A stretch of 64,000 nucleotides of DNA from Bacillota bacterium (GTDB taxonomy: Bacteria; Bacillota; Clostridia; Lachnospirales; Lachnospiraceae), in contig JAEWCQ010000003.1 in assembly GCA_023390555.1 (NCBI GenBank), forward strand, positions 73,391 to 137,390. Direction: 5' to 3'. The notes beneath the pieces were generated by a model. That model did no database searches and was not told the origin of the DNA. It worked only from the letters and a program-made list of their open reading frames with translations. The position numbers and the translations under genes are program-made. Position 1 is the first letter of the stretch, and each line of letters opens with the position of its first letter. Below are positions 49,772 through 59,715 of this stretch, piece by piece.

Positions 49772-52111
49772 TCAGGTCTCTCTGATATTGACCGGCTTGA
49801 GATGATCCGCCTTGTTTTTTTCGATCGTCTGCTTGATATAGAAAAGCAGAAGCAGAAGTAACAGCATTCCCACAAATGTCTTCACCAGATAAGACAGCAT
49901 CACCGTTGTCAAAGCCGAAACCTCAAACAGCTGCGGCAGTATCCACAGTGCACCGCACGCACCTATTGCCATCGTTGCACAAATAAATGCACGCAGCTTT
50001 GTAAATGGAATACAACTTTTTATTACAGCCAGCATTGATACAAGGATCAAAAGCAGATACATGACAGTCTCTCTTTGCTGCACATCAAATGGTTTTGCAA
50101 GGCTGATGAAAATGACTGCCGTCGTAATTGTCAGCGCAAACGGCAGCGCATTTGCCAGCGCTGTCCTTAAGAACGTGCCGCGGATTCTCTTTGTACTCGA
50201 TTCAAATATGGTTACAAAGGACGGATATGCTTCAATAAAGGCATCGACCAGTGTAATCTGAATCGGAATAAACGGAAACGGCATATTCAAAAACAGGCAG
50301 AAAAAAGACAGCAGTACGGAATAGATCGTCTTAATGAAAAATACACCTGCCGTTCTCGTCACATTGTTAATGACCTTTCTTCCTTCCAATACCACCTGCG
50401 GCAGATTTGCAAAATCCGAATCCAGCAAAACGATCTGCGAAATCTGGCGGCTTGCATCACTGCCCTCCGCTATCGCAATGGAGCAGTCCGCCTCCCGAAG
50501 TGCCAGGAGATCATTCACGCCGTCTCCGGTCATGGCGACCCGATGTCCTCTGTTTCTCATAGCCGTTACAAGCATCTGTTTCTGTTTCGGCGTCACTCTG
50601 GCAAATACGGCATATTTCCGGCACAGACTGTCGTAATCCGCATCTTCACCGAATTCCGACAGATCAACCGCATTTTCCCAATTTTTTAATCCTGCTTTTT
50701 GAGCAATCATCGACACCGTCTTGATATGGTCACCGGAAATGACTTTTACGTCCACGCCCTCTTTTCGAAAATACTCCAGCGTTTCCTCTGTATTTTTTCG
50801 GATATTGTCTTCCAGAATGACTGCGCACAAGGGTTTGATCCCATCCGGCAGTTCCTTTTCATTTTGCCATTCGCCGTCATAAAATCCTACTACAATAGCA
50901 CGATAACCCTTATCAATCTGTTGCTCCACAGATGCAGGCAGGATACCCATAATACGCTCTGCTGCACCAACAAGCACTGTCTCACCGGTATCAAAACTAA
51001 CCGCTCCCCACTTACGAAGGGACGAGAACGGAATTTTGTATGCCGGCCGGTACACCGCATCTGTTTCGAAATGCTCCTGCAGTGCCTGAAAGGTGGCGTT
51101 ATTGTCATCACTCGCCGCCAGATAGGACTCGATCAACGACGTTCGCTTTTCATGCGGTAAATCCGTTAACGGAAGCACTTCTCTGACTTTCATCCTTCCA
51201 TCGGTAATGGTTCCGGTTTTATCAAGACACAGGATATCCACATGTGCCAGTGTTTCCAGCGAATAAATATTCTGAACCAGAATCTTCATCTTCGCCAGAC
51301 GAATGACACCCGTTGCAAGGGATACCGCAATCAGGAGCACCAGACCTTTTGGAAGCATACCCAAAAGCGCTGCCGAAGAAGATATGACAGCATCTGCCGC
51401 CCCTACATGCCGAAGCCCAGCCGCTTCGAGAAACAGCAGAATTCCAAGCGGTATAATAAGAAACGTGGTAAATCGGGTTACCCGCTTCATGGAGCCGAGC
51501 AATTCGGACGACACCTGTTTGGTTTTCTTTGCTTCTTCTGTGAGCTTTACCGCATAATTCTCACTCCCTACGTGCGTTACTTTCGCATAACATTTTCCCG
51601 AAACTACAAAACTTCCGGAGTAGAGTTCGCTGCCCTTCGTCTTTAAAATAGCATCACTCTCTCCGGTAAGCAGAGATTCATTGACTTCCACCATGCCATC
51701 CAGTACAATTCCGTCATTACAGATCTGATGGCCGCTTTCCAATACCATCACATCGTCTTTCACAATATCTTCCGTCTCAATGACGATTGCGTTGCCATCT
51801 CTGAGTACTTTGGCCTTTGGCCTATTTAAAATAGACAATTCATCTACGAGTTTTTTCGCTTTCAATTCCTGCGCAATACCGATCACAATATTGGCAATGA
51901 TAATGACAATAAAGACCATGTTCGAATAGGCGCCGACTGCAAAAAGCAGTGCCGCTATTGCGAAATTGAGCAAATTAAATAATGTAAAGAGGTTTTCTTT
52001 CCATATCTGCGCTTTTGTCTTTGTAATCGAATCCGGTTTATTCCCCGATTCCCCCCGTGCTTTCCGCTCCATCACTTCCTGGGTGGATAAACCCTGTATT
52101 GGTACTTCCAT
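49772..52111 (-). CDS. P-type ATPase (HAD-IC, CtpE-like)
   Basis: The 779-residue pump has the actuator motif LTGES (148-152), phosphorylation motif DKTGT (Asp297), TGDGVND later on, and eight to ten membrane segments. It resembles the CtpE-like group proposed to move calcium or other ions. The M4 site, usually PEG, reads PKG (254-256), replacing a common ion-binding Glu with Lys. Ion specificity is therefore uncertain. GGAGG precedes the start. It stands alone. Confidence 0.9.
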   Translation of the reverse strand: MEVPIQGLSTQEVMERKARGESGNKPDSITKTKAQIWKENLFTLFNLLNFAIAALLFAVGAYSNMVFIVIIIANIVIGIAQELKAKKLVDELSILNRPKAKVLRDGNAIVIETEDIVKDDVMVLESGHQICNDGIVLDGMVEVNESLLTGESDAILKTKGSELYSGSFVVSGKCYAKVTHVGSENYAVKLTEEAKKTKQVSSELLGSMKRVTRFTTFLIIPLGILLFLEAAGLRHVGAADAVISSSAALLGMLPKGLVLLIAVSLATGVIRLAKMKILVQNIYSLETLAHVDILCLDKTGTITDGRMKVREVLPLTDLPHEKRTSLIESYLAASDDNNATFQALQEHFETDAVYRPAYKIPFSSLRKWGAVSFDTGETVLVGAAERIMGILPASVEQQIDKGYRAIVVGFYDGEWQNEKELPDGIKPLCAVILEDNIRKNTEETLEYFRKEGVDVKVISGDHIKTVSMIAQKAGLKNWENAVDLSEFGEDADYDSLCRKYAVFARVTPKQKQMLVTAMRNRGHRVAMTGDGVNDLLALREADCSIAIAEGSDASRQISQIVLLDSDFANLPQVVLEGRKVINNVTRTAGVFFIKTIYSVLLSFFCLFLNMPFPFIPIQITLVDAFIEAYPSFVTIFESSTKRIRGTFLRTALANALPFALTITTAVIFISLAKPFDVQQRETVMYLLLILVSMLAVIKSCIPFTKLRAFICATMAIGACGALWILPQLFEVSALTTVMLSYLVKTFVGMLLLLLLLFYIKQTIEKNKADHLKPVNIRET

Positions 52112-52341
52112 AATTACCTCCGTTCATCATCATTTGCTTTTCATTCCTGGAATTTCCCTGCATAAATATCATTTTAACATAATCTTTTGCCAATTAGAAA
52201 TTAACTCTTTATAAACTATGCGCTCCAGATGCAGCTTCCCCGTTTGAAAAGAGCACTTTCCATAGCGTGAAAACTTTCACACAATTTTGTTTTTACATCT
52301 TCTCTATAAGCTTTCTGCCCAATTTGAAAATTTATTCAAAA

Positions 52342-52373
52342 AAAGAAGCAATACTCTCAGAGTATGCTTCTTT
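52342..52373 (-). terminator. Terminator of the nanE-to-FAD-oxidoreductase operon
   Basis: On the minus strand GAAGCATACTCT, GA, then AGAGTATTGCTTC is followed by seven T. One base is bulged. It lies 60 nt past the last stop of the operon. Elsewhere in 52112-52434 there is a GTGAAA-AC-TTTCAC palindrome at 52267-52280 of unknown role and nothing coding. Confidence 0.88.
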
Positions 52374-52434
52374 AACGGTTACACAAAATTTATGTTTGCA
52401 TCAGAAGACCGTTCAACTTACAATCTGGCAATTA

Positions 52435-53772
52435 TCAGAATTTCCTCAGATATTTTCCGTCAACCGCATTGAGTACTATTCCGTTCTTCTCCGCATACAC
52501 CGCAGCTTCTCCCGCAATCTGTCCCATATCAATAACGGTTGGAAGAATTCGTATGCTGGCCTGCATCAGAAAGGTAGTAGAGATACAGCGGCCCACTGTC
52601 AGCAGATTTTCTACCCCCGGATTCGTCAGTGCCCGGTACGGTATTTCATAATATTCTCCCGGTTTGAATTTATCCTTATGAACAAGTCCCTTACTGGCAG
52701 AATGGACGTCGATATACCAATCGCCCCTTGCTATGCCGTCTTCAAATCTGGCCCGATTGATATAGTCCTCTTCCGTAAGCACATAGGTGCCGATCAGCCG
52801 ATAGGATTCTCTGATTCCAAGCATGTTCGCCTCTCTTAAAAGATAGCAGCCCTCAAACCCCGGCATATATTCTTTGAGAAAGCGAACCAGTCTGTGAATC
52901 ATCTGCCGCCCTTCGGTGATTGCAAGAGAACGTGCCAGCGCATTGGTATTCTTTTTCAGAGATGCAATATGAGGACAGTTAAATGTCATGCATCCCTCTT
53001 TTGAAGGGAGAGAGAAACACTGGTAATAGCGTAAATCCTCTTCTTTTAATATACCGGTTTCCACACCTTTTTGAAAAATTGGCTCCAGTTTAAAATCTTT
53101 CCCCTTTACCATTGCTGATTCAAAAAAATAACCCGCTTTTAACGGCGAAAATTCATCGTTTAACTCCAGGCAGTAATTCCGATATTCTTCCACATCAATC
53201 CCTGCCAACTCAAACCGAAGAGAACTCATCTGGTTATTTCCATCTTCATCTCCGGAAACGGTCGGGACATTTGCCAGTCTTGTCAGTATTGCGTCCCCGC
53301 TGGCATCGATAAAATGTCTTCCTTTTACAGCTACAATCCCCTCGACTGTCATAAGCAGCAGCTCGGTTATCTTTTTATCTTCTACCACGCAATCAACCAC
53401 AACCGAATCGTATAAAACAGCGCCGCCCGCATTTAAATAGATTTCTTCCAGAACCTCCGACATTACTTCGGAATTGAACCATACATATTCCGTGATGGAA
53501 TCCCGTGTTGCACAACCCTTTTTCCGCAGCATTTCTTCGATCTCAGAAAAGTTTTCAAAATGTGTTACATAGGAGGGCATCATCGGACTTACGAGTGCGT
53601 TCGTGGCCGTTCCGCCCAGATTAATCATTTTCTCAATCAGCAATGTCTTATTTTTTCCTTTTGCCGAGCTGATCGCGGCAGATGCCCCGGCGCACCCGCC
53701 TCCGACAACGACTGTGTCAAAGCTTCCAATCACCTTAATCGTTTCACCGAAATTTTTTAATTCCATACGCAA
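52435..53772 (-). CDS. FAD-dependent oxidoreductase (FAD_oxidored family)
   Basis: The 445-residue protein has a dinucleotide motif VVVGGGCAGASAA near residue 21, LLIEKMINLGGTATNALV near 43, and FIDASGDAILTRLANV near 155, all marks of the FAD-dependent oxidoreductase family PF12831. Substrates are unknown. The start is probably the TTG at 53772, seven bases after AAGGAGG; an ATG 6 nt further in is possible. It overlaps the HExxH gene by 16 nt and is the last gene of the operon. Confidence 0.87.
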   Translation of the reverse strand: MRMELKNFGETIKVIGSFDTVVVGGGCAGASAAISSAKGKNKTLLIEKMINLGGTATNALVSPMMPSYVTHFENFSEIEEMLRKKGCATRDSITEYVWFNSEVMSEVLEEIYLNAGGAVLYDSVVVDCVVEDKKITELLLMTVEGIVAVKGRHFIDASGDAILTRLANVPTVSGDEDGNNQMSSLRFELAGIDVEEYRNYCLELNDEFSPLKAGYFFESAMVKGKDFKLEPIFQKGVETGILKEEDLRYYQCFSLPSKEGCMTFNCPHIASLKKNTNALARSLAITEGRQMIHRLVRFLKEYMPGFEGCYLLREANMLGIRESYRLIGTYVLTEEDYINRARFEDGIARGDWYIDVHSASKGLVHKDKFKPGEYYEIPYRALTNPGVENLLTVGRCISTTFLMQASIRILPTVIDMGQIAGEAAVYAEKNGIVLNAVDGKYLRKF

Positions 53773-54434
53773 GCAGATTCCTCCTTCATTGCCGGTTGTA
53801 ACAAATCCAGCTTATGTTTTAAAATGCTATGATCCGCACTTTGATATTCCATCAGAATATAATCTAAGATTTTCGGATGCACGCAAAAGTTACAGATGTT
53901 TTTTGCAAAAATATGAGCACTGATTTCACTGGTACGCCGTATTGCCGCTTTTCTTTTCCAAAATCCAAAAGACCTGTATTCCAGCGGCTCTAAGAGTTCA
54001 TACGTCCTTCGGTCATTCTGAAATTCAAGGAAATGATAAAATTCATGTGCAAGATGAAGATCAGTGAGTTCCTGCATGGAAAATTCATATCCGACGTCCC
54101 GCATGGCTGCCTGGATATCCTGCAGGACATTCAGATAGATATCTGCCCTTCTGATCTTTTGATCACAATACATCTGAGCGTGCAGGAAACCGGAACTGCT
54201 TTCTTCATGAAATCTCACCTCAATATCGTTATTGCCATATAAATCGGCAATTTTATTTTTCCGATACAACGTGGATTCTTTCCTGGCAAGCTCAATGCTC
54301 CGTTCAATGTAATCCGCTCTGTTTTTTTCCGGAATATATGCAAATAACAGATCCTCCGACAATTCACAATACGACATCTCAAAATCAGAAATCGATTCTA
54401 AGGAACGTCTGTCTTCCTGCTCTTTTTCCATCAT
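53757..54434 (-). CDS. HExxH protein resembling ImmA/IrrE peptidases
   Basis: This 225-residue protein is not a named family to me. It has HEFYH (residues 130-134) and, about 35 residues later, SEISAHIFAKN, matching the second half of the zinc site in ImmA/IrrE-type gluzincins (HExxH, then E-x2-A-x2-FA). No HTH or signal is seen. I start it at the ATG at 54434, nine bases after AAAGGA; a TTG at 54443 overlaps hyuA. It lies between hyuA and the FAD oxidoreductase gene, which is unusual. A protease or peptidase role is an inference. Confidence 0.6.
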   Translation of the reverse strand: MMEKEQEDRRSLESISDFEMSYCELSEDLLFAYIPEKNRADYIERSIELARKESTLYRKNKIADLYGNNDIEVRFHEESSSGFLHAQMYCDQKIRRADIYLNVLQDIQAAMRDVGYEFSMQELTDLHLAHEFYHFLEFQNDRRTYELLEPLEYRSFGFWKRKAAIRRTSEISAHIFAKNICNFCVHPKILDYILMEYQSADHSILKHKLDLLQPAMKEESACVWN

Positions 54435-54439
54435 ATCGA

Positions 54440-56587
54440 TCAATCCTTTGCTGCTACCGCAATAATTTTATCTGTGTCACTCACAAATTCCAGTTCCATT
54501 TCTGCCAGGGAAAGCAATTGCTCCTGACTGATCACACCGCTTAAATCCACCATTTTCTGCTGGAAGAAAAGATATGCCTTCGGAAGTGTTGCACCTGCAT
54601 CCGTAAACTGTGTCATATCCTCAATAAACTCAGCGTACCTTTTGTTCAGATCTTTTTTTTGCATGATCATTAGCTTTGCATTATTCTTTTGAAGCCTTAT
54701 GACCCCTTCTTCATCTACGATCCGCACCAGATTCTTTTTACTTTTTAGCAGACCGAACAGCGCTTTTGAGATTTTTGTCACTTCAAAAGCGTGCCAACGG
54801 CCAATGGAATCCACCAGACGGACGGCATCTTTTTCAGCCTGCGCAGATTCCTGCACGATTTTTATGATTTCATCCATCTCTTTTGCCTGGGAATTCAAAT
54901 CCTTTGTCCGCAGTTCCGTTGCACCTGTTGCAATCGCCCGCAGGATGTTTTTCTGACTGTCGATTTCAATGGATATCTCAACGGTGTCCGGATTTGCGCC
55001 GGCTTTCGTAATGACATCCATAATATCACTTCTTATTTTTCTGATATCATCCTGACTTGGATTGGTAACATTGCGTTCCAATTGTTCTCTTACCATGGCA
55101 AGTGCAACTCCTATGGTAGAAATATACGGAGCGTTTTTCGCTATCCGATGCCGGATGCCTGCTTTTTCTCCTAAAAACGGAGTGATGACCGAAGCGGAAC
55201 CGCCGCCGCCGACAAGATAGATGAGATCTTTGTTCAGCCCGTAATCCCGAATCAGATCTTCTACAATGACCTCCACTTTTTTTACCGCTATATTCATGGC
55301 CTGCAGACATGCCTCCTGCACACTGCAGCCACACAAATCGGCAAGTGCTTTCCATGCTGTTTCTGCGGCTTTCTTATTTCCATAAGCGTAGTCATTCTCG
55401 GGCACGTATCCAAGAATATTGGCTGCTCCCGCCAGCGTGAGGGCATAAGATCTGTCCCCATCACATGCTACGATTGCATAATTTGCAAGGTCACATTCTC
55501 TTGGCGCTATCAGCTTCAGTTGCGGATTCTTCAACTCACTTTCCTCTGCAAATACCTCATACGCTTTATCTGCAATATGTGCCGAACGGGGACCGACATC
55601 TGTGATCTTTCCATTTTCCACAACGATCATACTTCCCCCGGCTATGCCAAGTGTTCTTACATCGAGCGAAGTCAGATATAATTTTCTGCCTCCCACCTGT
55701 GAGTTTTTGATCATGACCTTGCCGTCTTTAATCGCCGAAATATCCGTTGAGGTTCCTCCTACTTCCAGGAAAATTCCGTCTGTGATTTTTTCATACATGA
55801 GCGCGCCTGCCACACCCGCGGCAAGACCGGATAACATCGTTAGAATCGGCCTTTTGCGGACTTCGTCCACACTCATGACACCTCCGTCGCAACGCATGAT
55901 CATCAAAGGTTTTTTGATATCGGCTTCCCGTACGGATGACTCTGTCATATCGGCTGTTTCCACCATCTTAGGTATCAGAGCTGCGTTTACCACGGCAGTC
56001 CGCGTTCTTGCCATAAGCCCGTACAACTGGGAGATCTCATATCCCCCGGTTGCCAGCATGCCTTCCTCATTTGCAATTTGAATTACTTCCTTTTCATGCG
56101 CCGGATCATCTACCGAATATGCTTCGGATGCAACGATTACCTCTGCCCCTGCTTTTTTTAACGTGTGAAGGTTTTCCCGCACGCTTTCTTTCGATAATTT
56201 GGAAGAATCCAGAAACGTATGGGTGGTATACAGATATTTTCCGGGAGCAAGTTCTATATCTCCCACTGTTGTTTCAGACTTTGCTTTGCCTGCTTCCAGT
56301 CCACTTCCCATACCAAGAATTCCAACTTTCGCAACATCTCCCTCCAGAAGTGCATTTGTAGCCTGCGTTGTACCGTGTGCAATAAATATGACATCATCCG
56401 GTTTGATCTGATTCTCAGACAGCACCTTATCAATTGCCTGCACAATGCCCAATGCAACCCCCTGCTTTGCATGGTGTGTCGTCGGCACTTTTACCTTTGC
56501 AATTACTTCGTAAGTCTCATTGTCAATTGCAACTGCATCGGTGAAAGTCCCGCCTACGTCAATCCCAAGTCTTACTTTCTTATCCAT
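54440..56587 (-). CDS. Hydantoinase/oxoprolinase family protein (HyuA type)
   Basis: The 715-residue protein has the HyuA N-terminal domain with LGIDVGGTFTDAV (8-20), AHGTTQATNALL near 68, EVGGTSTDIS near 277, and GGGGSASVITPF near 465. The family uses ATP to open cyclic amides such as hydantoins or 5-oxoproline. The usual partner HyuB is missing here. It lies between a permease and an HExxH gene in the nanE operon, so the natural substrate may be an amino-sugar or peptide-derived lactam, but this is only inferred. Confidence 0.87.
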   Translation of the reverse strand: MDKKVRLGIDVGGTFTDAVAIDNETYEVIAKVKVPTTHHAKQGVALGIVQAIDKVLSENQIKPDDVIFIAHGTTQATNALLEGDVAKVGILGMGSGLEAGKAKSETTVGDIELAPGKYLYTTHTFLDSSKLSKESVRENLHTLKKAGAEVIVASEAYSVDDPAHEKEVIQIANEEGMLATGGYEISQLYGLMARTRTAVVNAALIPKMVETADMTESSVREADIKKPLMIMRCDGGVMSVDEVRKRPILTMLSGLAAGVAGALMYEKITDGIFLEVGGTSTDISAIKDGKVMIKNSQVGGRKLYLTSLDVRTLGIAGGSMIVVENGKITDVGPRSAHIADKAYEVFAEESELKNPQLKLIAPRECDLANYAIVACDGDRSYALTLAGAANILGYVPENDYAYGNKKAAETAWKALADLCGCSVQEACLQAMNIAVKKVEVIVEDLIRDYGLNKDLIYLVGGGGSASVITPFLGEKAGIRHRIAKNAPYISTIGVALAMVREQLERNVTNPSQDDIRKIRSDIMDVITKAGANPDTVEISIEIDSQKNILRAIATGATELRTKDLNSQAKEMDEIIKIVQESAQAEKDAVRLVDSIGRWHAFEVTKISKALFGLLKSKKNLVRIVDEEGVIRLQKNNAKLMIMQKKDLNKRYAEFIEDMTQFTDAGATLPKAYLFFQQKMVDLSGVISQEQLLSLAEMELEFVSDTDKIIAVAAKD

Positions 56588-56613
56588 ACGTTACCTCTTC
56601 TTTCCAACTCTTT

Positions 56614-57903
56614 CTAATATATAAAAATTGCAGTATAGATCAATGTAATCAAGGCGATTACCATGGTATATGGCAATGTAGATTTCAATATCTCATTTAC
56701 ATCAACCTTAGCGTAATCTGCCGTTATGACATTCTGCGTATTGGTCGGGTCCGAAATACATTGCACAATACTGGTACTTCTGAGTGCCATACCAACTGCT
56801 GCCGGGCTCATGGTTCCCGCTGCAAGCAGAATGTTGGCCAGTCCGGAGCCTAATCCATACATGTTTAACGGCCCTCTGTATAATGCCAGCGGAGATAAGA
56901 CCGCAAACAAAATGACGTAAGTAACTGCGGAAGTCGGCAATACCTCCTGGATCAAAGGCTGCATCAGCGCTGCCGTATAGGTGGAGGTTACCCCATTTAA
57001 CAGAATTCCAATTCCCATCATCAGACCGATGACACCGGCAACGTCTTTGATTCCCTCGACCACTGCACTGGAAACTACCTGAATAAATTTTTTCGGAGTT
57101 GTGACGACCGTCGTAAATACGATGGCTGCAAGCAGACTTGTTTCTGCATTAAAATTAAACAGGAATACGAGCAGAATCGGAACCAGAGGAGAAAGCAGTG
57201 CAACGATATTTACCTTTTTTGTCTCCTCGTTTTTTGGAAGTGCCCAGGAACTTCTGACCGATTTCTTATTTACATTGACAAATATGTAAACAAGCGTTAC
57301 AACCGCACTGATGAGACCCATAACAATGGAGGTGGACTTGATCAGTTCGAGATCCATACCTATCGTATCGATATACATCTGATAATTTGCGACATTAAAC
57401 AGCAATCCAATACTCAAGCCCATCAATACCAGACTCGCAGCTATCACAGGTGCAATTCCTGCCGATAAAAACAGCGGAATGACAATGGTAGAGACCATGA
57501 TTACCGGACCGGCACCGCTGATTGCCGTAAAAATTAATGCTGTTGCCGCAGTCAGTACAATCGCAATTGCAACCGGCTTATCTCCTGCAAGTTCAGCGGC
57601 TTTGCGGATGATCGCATCCGAAATCCCCTGCTTCTGAATGATTCTTGCAAAAATCGAGCCAAAAATGGTTGCCATGATGGTACTGGCAAGCTTTGAAGCA
57701 CCACCGGCAATTACAAATGCCATGATGGTCTGTCCATCGGTATCCTCCGGAGTCCGAAACGGCACCCCTGCAATAAATGCAATTACAATGCCTAAAATCG
57801 GCAGGGCCAGGATGGCTGGCAGCTTCTTCGTCATCATCAGCACAATAGCGGCGATAAATGCGACCAGAATTAAGATCACCTGAAAGTTAAGAACATTTCC
57901 CAT
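56614..57903 (-). CDS. Permease of the ion transporter superfamily (CitMHS/GntP-like)
   Basis: The 429-residue protein starts at 57903 after GAGGAAA; an upstream Met at 57954 has no ribosome site. It has about 11-12 membrane segments and the pattern LPAILALPILGIVIAFIAG at the start and ISGAGPVIMVSTIVIPLF in the middle, as in organic-acid permeases of the ion transporter superfamily. The substrate may be the ligand opened by the HyuA protein or a sugar acid. A hairpin-forming repeat lies upstream of it. Confidence 0.75.
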   Translation of the reverse strand: MGNVLNFQVILILVAFIAAIVLMMTKKLPAILALPILGIVIAFIAGVPFRTPEDTDGQTIMAFVIAGGASKLASTIMATIFGSIFARIIQKQGISDAIIRKAAELAGDKPVAIAIVLTAATALIFTAISGAGPVIMVSTIVIPLFLSAGIAPVIAASLVLMGLSIGLLFNVANYQMYIDTIGMDLELIKSTSIVMGLISAVVTLVYIFVNVNKKSVRSSWALPKNEETKKVNIVALLSPLVPILLVFLFNFNAETSLLAAIVFTTVVTTPKKFIQVVSSAVVEGIKDVAGVIGLMMGIGILLNGVTSTYTAALMQPLIQEVLPTSAVTYVILFAVLSPLALYRGPLNMYGLGSGLANILLAAGTMSPAAVGMALRSTSIVQCISDPTNTQNVITADYAKVDVNEILKSTLPYTMVIALITLIYTAIFIY

Positions 57904-57935
57904 ACTTATTTCCTCTTTTCTTTGTTTTTTATTTT

Positions 57936-57961
57936 TTAATATTTGTTTTTGCAAATATTAA
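57936..57961. promoter_or_regulatory. Inverted repeat between rpiR and the permease gene
   Basis: TTAATATTTG (57936-57945) and CAAATATTAA (57952-57961) are perfect arms with a 6-nt loop. On the minus strand it is followed by an A-rich tract, not T-rich, so it is not a standard terminator. It may be an operator or mRNA processing site for the second part of the operon. Confidence 0.45.
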
Positions 57962-57988
57962 ATTTTCGCAGTCTGTTTGATTCCATGT

Positions 57989-58804
57989 CTATCTGTCCAG
58001 GAATTCACTTAATGTAACGTTATATAATGCTTTTCGCTTCAACCTGTCTTCCTGAATATAATTCGCATAAATGATATCCAGTACAATCAGGATCGGAAAT
58101 TGCGGAGAAATGACATTTCCGTAATCCAGATTTTTTTTCACAGAGGCAAGAAGCACTTCATCGAACTTTGTGACATATTCGTTGCAGTTCTTCGATGTGA
58201 TCAGAATCGTGACAGCACCTTTTTCTTTTGCTTTCTCCAAAGCGGTGATCACCTCTTTTGTAGTTCCGCTGATGCTGATACCGATTACAAGACAGTCCTC
58301 GTGAATCCTTACGGAATTCATGGTAAGCAAATGTGCATCTGTAATGGATTCCACGTCAACACCGATTCGCATGAATCTCATTTTGAATTCCTGCGCTGCC
58401 AGTCCGGAACTTCCCATTCCGTATACGTAAACCCTCTTTTTTTGTGATATCAGCTTTGTGACCCGTCGGATTTGTTCGTTGTCAATCAGTGTGTAACTCT
58501 TATTCAGAAGTTCCTGATACGTATACAGAACATCCTTGGAATCTTCTTCTATCTGTACTTCCTCTTTGAGAAAGTTTTCCTGATAGTTGTATATAAATTC
58601 CCGGTATCCGGAATACCCCAGTTTCTTTGCAAATCGGGATAGCGATGCCTCGGAAATATACAGTCTTGCAGAGATCGCCTTGGAAGAAAAATCTGCTTCT
58701 TCTTTATTCGAAATAAAAAAGTCTGCAATTGTTTTTTCTACAATGGTAAAATTGTCGTAATACGATTCGATAATCGGTATCACACTTTTCTCATACTCCT
58801 TCAT
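57989..58804 (-). CDS. RpiR/MurR family regulator
   Basis: The 271-residue protein has an RpiR helix-turn-helix at about 20-75 (AISARLYISEASLSRFAKKLGYSGY) and a SIS sugar-phosphate domain at about 125-255 with GMGSSGLAAQEF and GISISGTTKEV. It senses a phosphosugar such as ManNAc-6-P or MurNAc-6-P. Its start overlaps the ROK kinase stop by 4 nt. It likely controls this operon. Confidence 0.92.
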   Translation of the reverse strand: MKEYEKSVIPIIESYYDNFTIVEKTIADFFISNKEEADFSSKAISARLYISEASLSRFAKKLGYSGYREFIYNYQENFLKEEVQIEEDSKDVLYTYQELLNKSYTLIDNEQIRRVTKLISQKKRVYVYGMGSSGLAAQEFKMRFMRIGVDVESITDAHLLTMNSVRIHEDCLVIGISISGTTKEVITALEKAKEKGAVTILITSKNCNEYVTKFDEVLLASVKKNLDYGNVISPQFPILIVLDIIYANYIQEDRLKRKALYNVTLSEFLDR

Positions 58805-59715
58805 AGCGATTCCCTCTTATTCTGCTGCCTGCTTCTGAAATTGTAATAGGCACCGACCATACCTGCCAGATTGCCATTTTCCGCAAATTCCAGCCGCGTC
58901 TTGTTTCCGATCGCATCCAGTAAATATTTACTGATACCGGCTTGGATTCTGCTGTATAAATATTCTTTCTGCCCCATAATTCCGCCGCCCAAAATAACAA
59001 CTTCCGGGTTGATCACATAACAGATATTTGCTATGCCGTAACCAAGCGTGTCACACAATTGTTCAATGGCATCTTTGCAGATCTGATCTCCCGCTTTTGC
59101 CAGTTCAAAAATCTGACGTCCATTCAGCTCCGATTCTCTGCACTTCTTCTGACTGGCCACCTTTTTCACCAGAGAACTTGTGGATGCCACTTTCTGAAAA
59201 TCCGAATCAAAAACTTTCATATAGCCAACTTCTCCGGCACTGTTCGATGATCCGTGAAAAATCTCACGATCTATTATGATACATCCGCCGATACCGGTTC
59301 CTATGGTAAGACACAGGATCGTTTTGGCATTTCTGCCGGCTCCGGTGATGGCTTCCGATAATGCCGCACAGGATACGTCATTTTCTACTTCACACGGGAT
59401 CTGACAATCCGCCTCCAGAATTTTTTTCAATTCCATTCCAGAGTACTCCGGGATACTGTCATTTGCATAAAGGATCGTTCCTTTGACAGGATCTACCATT
59501 CCAGCCGTCGCAATGCAGATTCCCGAAAGGGTATTGCTCTTTTGCATTTGCTGTATGATCTGTTTTAATTTGGCAAGGATGCTGCCGCCGCCTTTTGATG
59601 CTTCTGTCGGAATCTCGTGATTTTCCATCATACGGCCTTCCTCATTTATGATTCCATACTTTATCATGGTGCCGCCGATATCAAAAGCCAGATATGTTTT
59701 TAACCGTTTGGACAT
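58801..59715 (-). CDS. ROK family kinase, probable N-acetylmannosamine kinase
   Basis: The 304-residue protein has the ROK ATP motif AFDIGGTMIKYG near residue 9 and EVENDVSCAALSE with the catalytic Asp near residue 107. The usual zinc motif of ROK sugar kinases (CxCGxxGC) is absent. Being directly after nanE with no gap, it probably phosphorylates ManNAc, but other N-acetyl sugars are possible. AAGGAGG precedes the start. Confidence 0.87.
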   Translation of the reverse strand: MSKRLKTYLAFDIGGTMIKYGIINEEGRMMENHEIPTEASKGGGSILAKLKQIIQQMQKSNTLSGICIATAGMVDPVKGTILYANDSIPEYSGMELKKILEADCQIPCEVENDVSCAALSEAITGAGRNAKTILCLTIGTGIGGCIIIDREIFHGSSNSAGEVGYMKVFDSDFQKVASTSSLVKKVASQKKCRESELNGRQIFELAKAGDQICKDAIEQLCDTLGYGIANICYVINPEVVILGGGIMGQKEYLYSRIQAGISKYLLDAIGNKTRLEFAENGNLAGMVGAYYNFRSRQQNKRESL

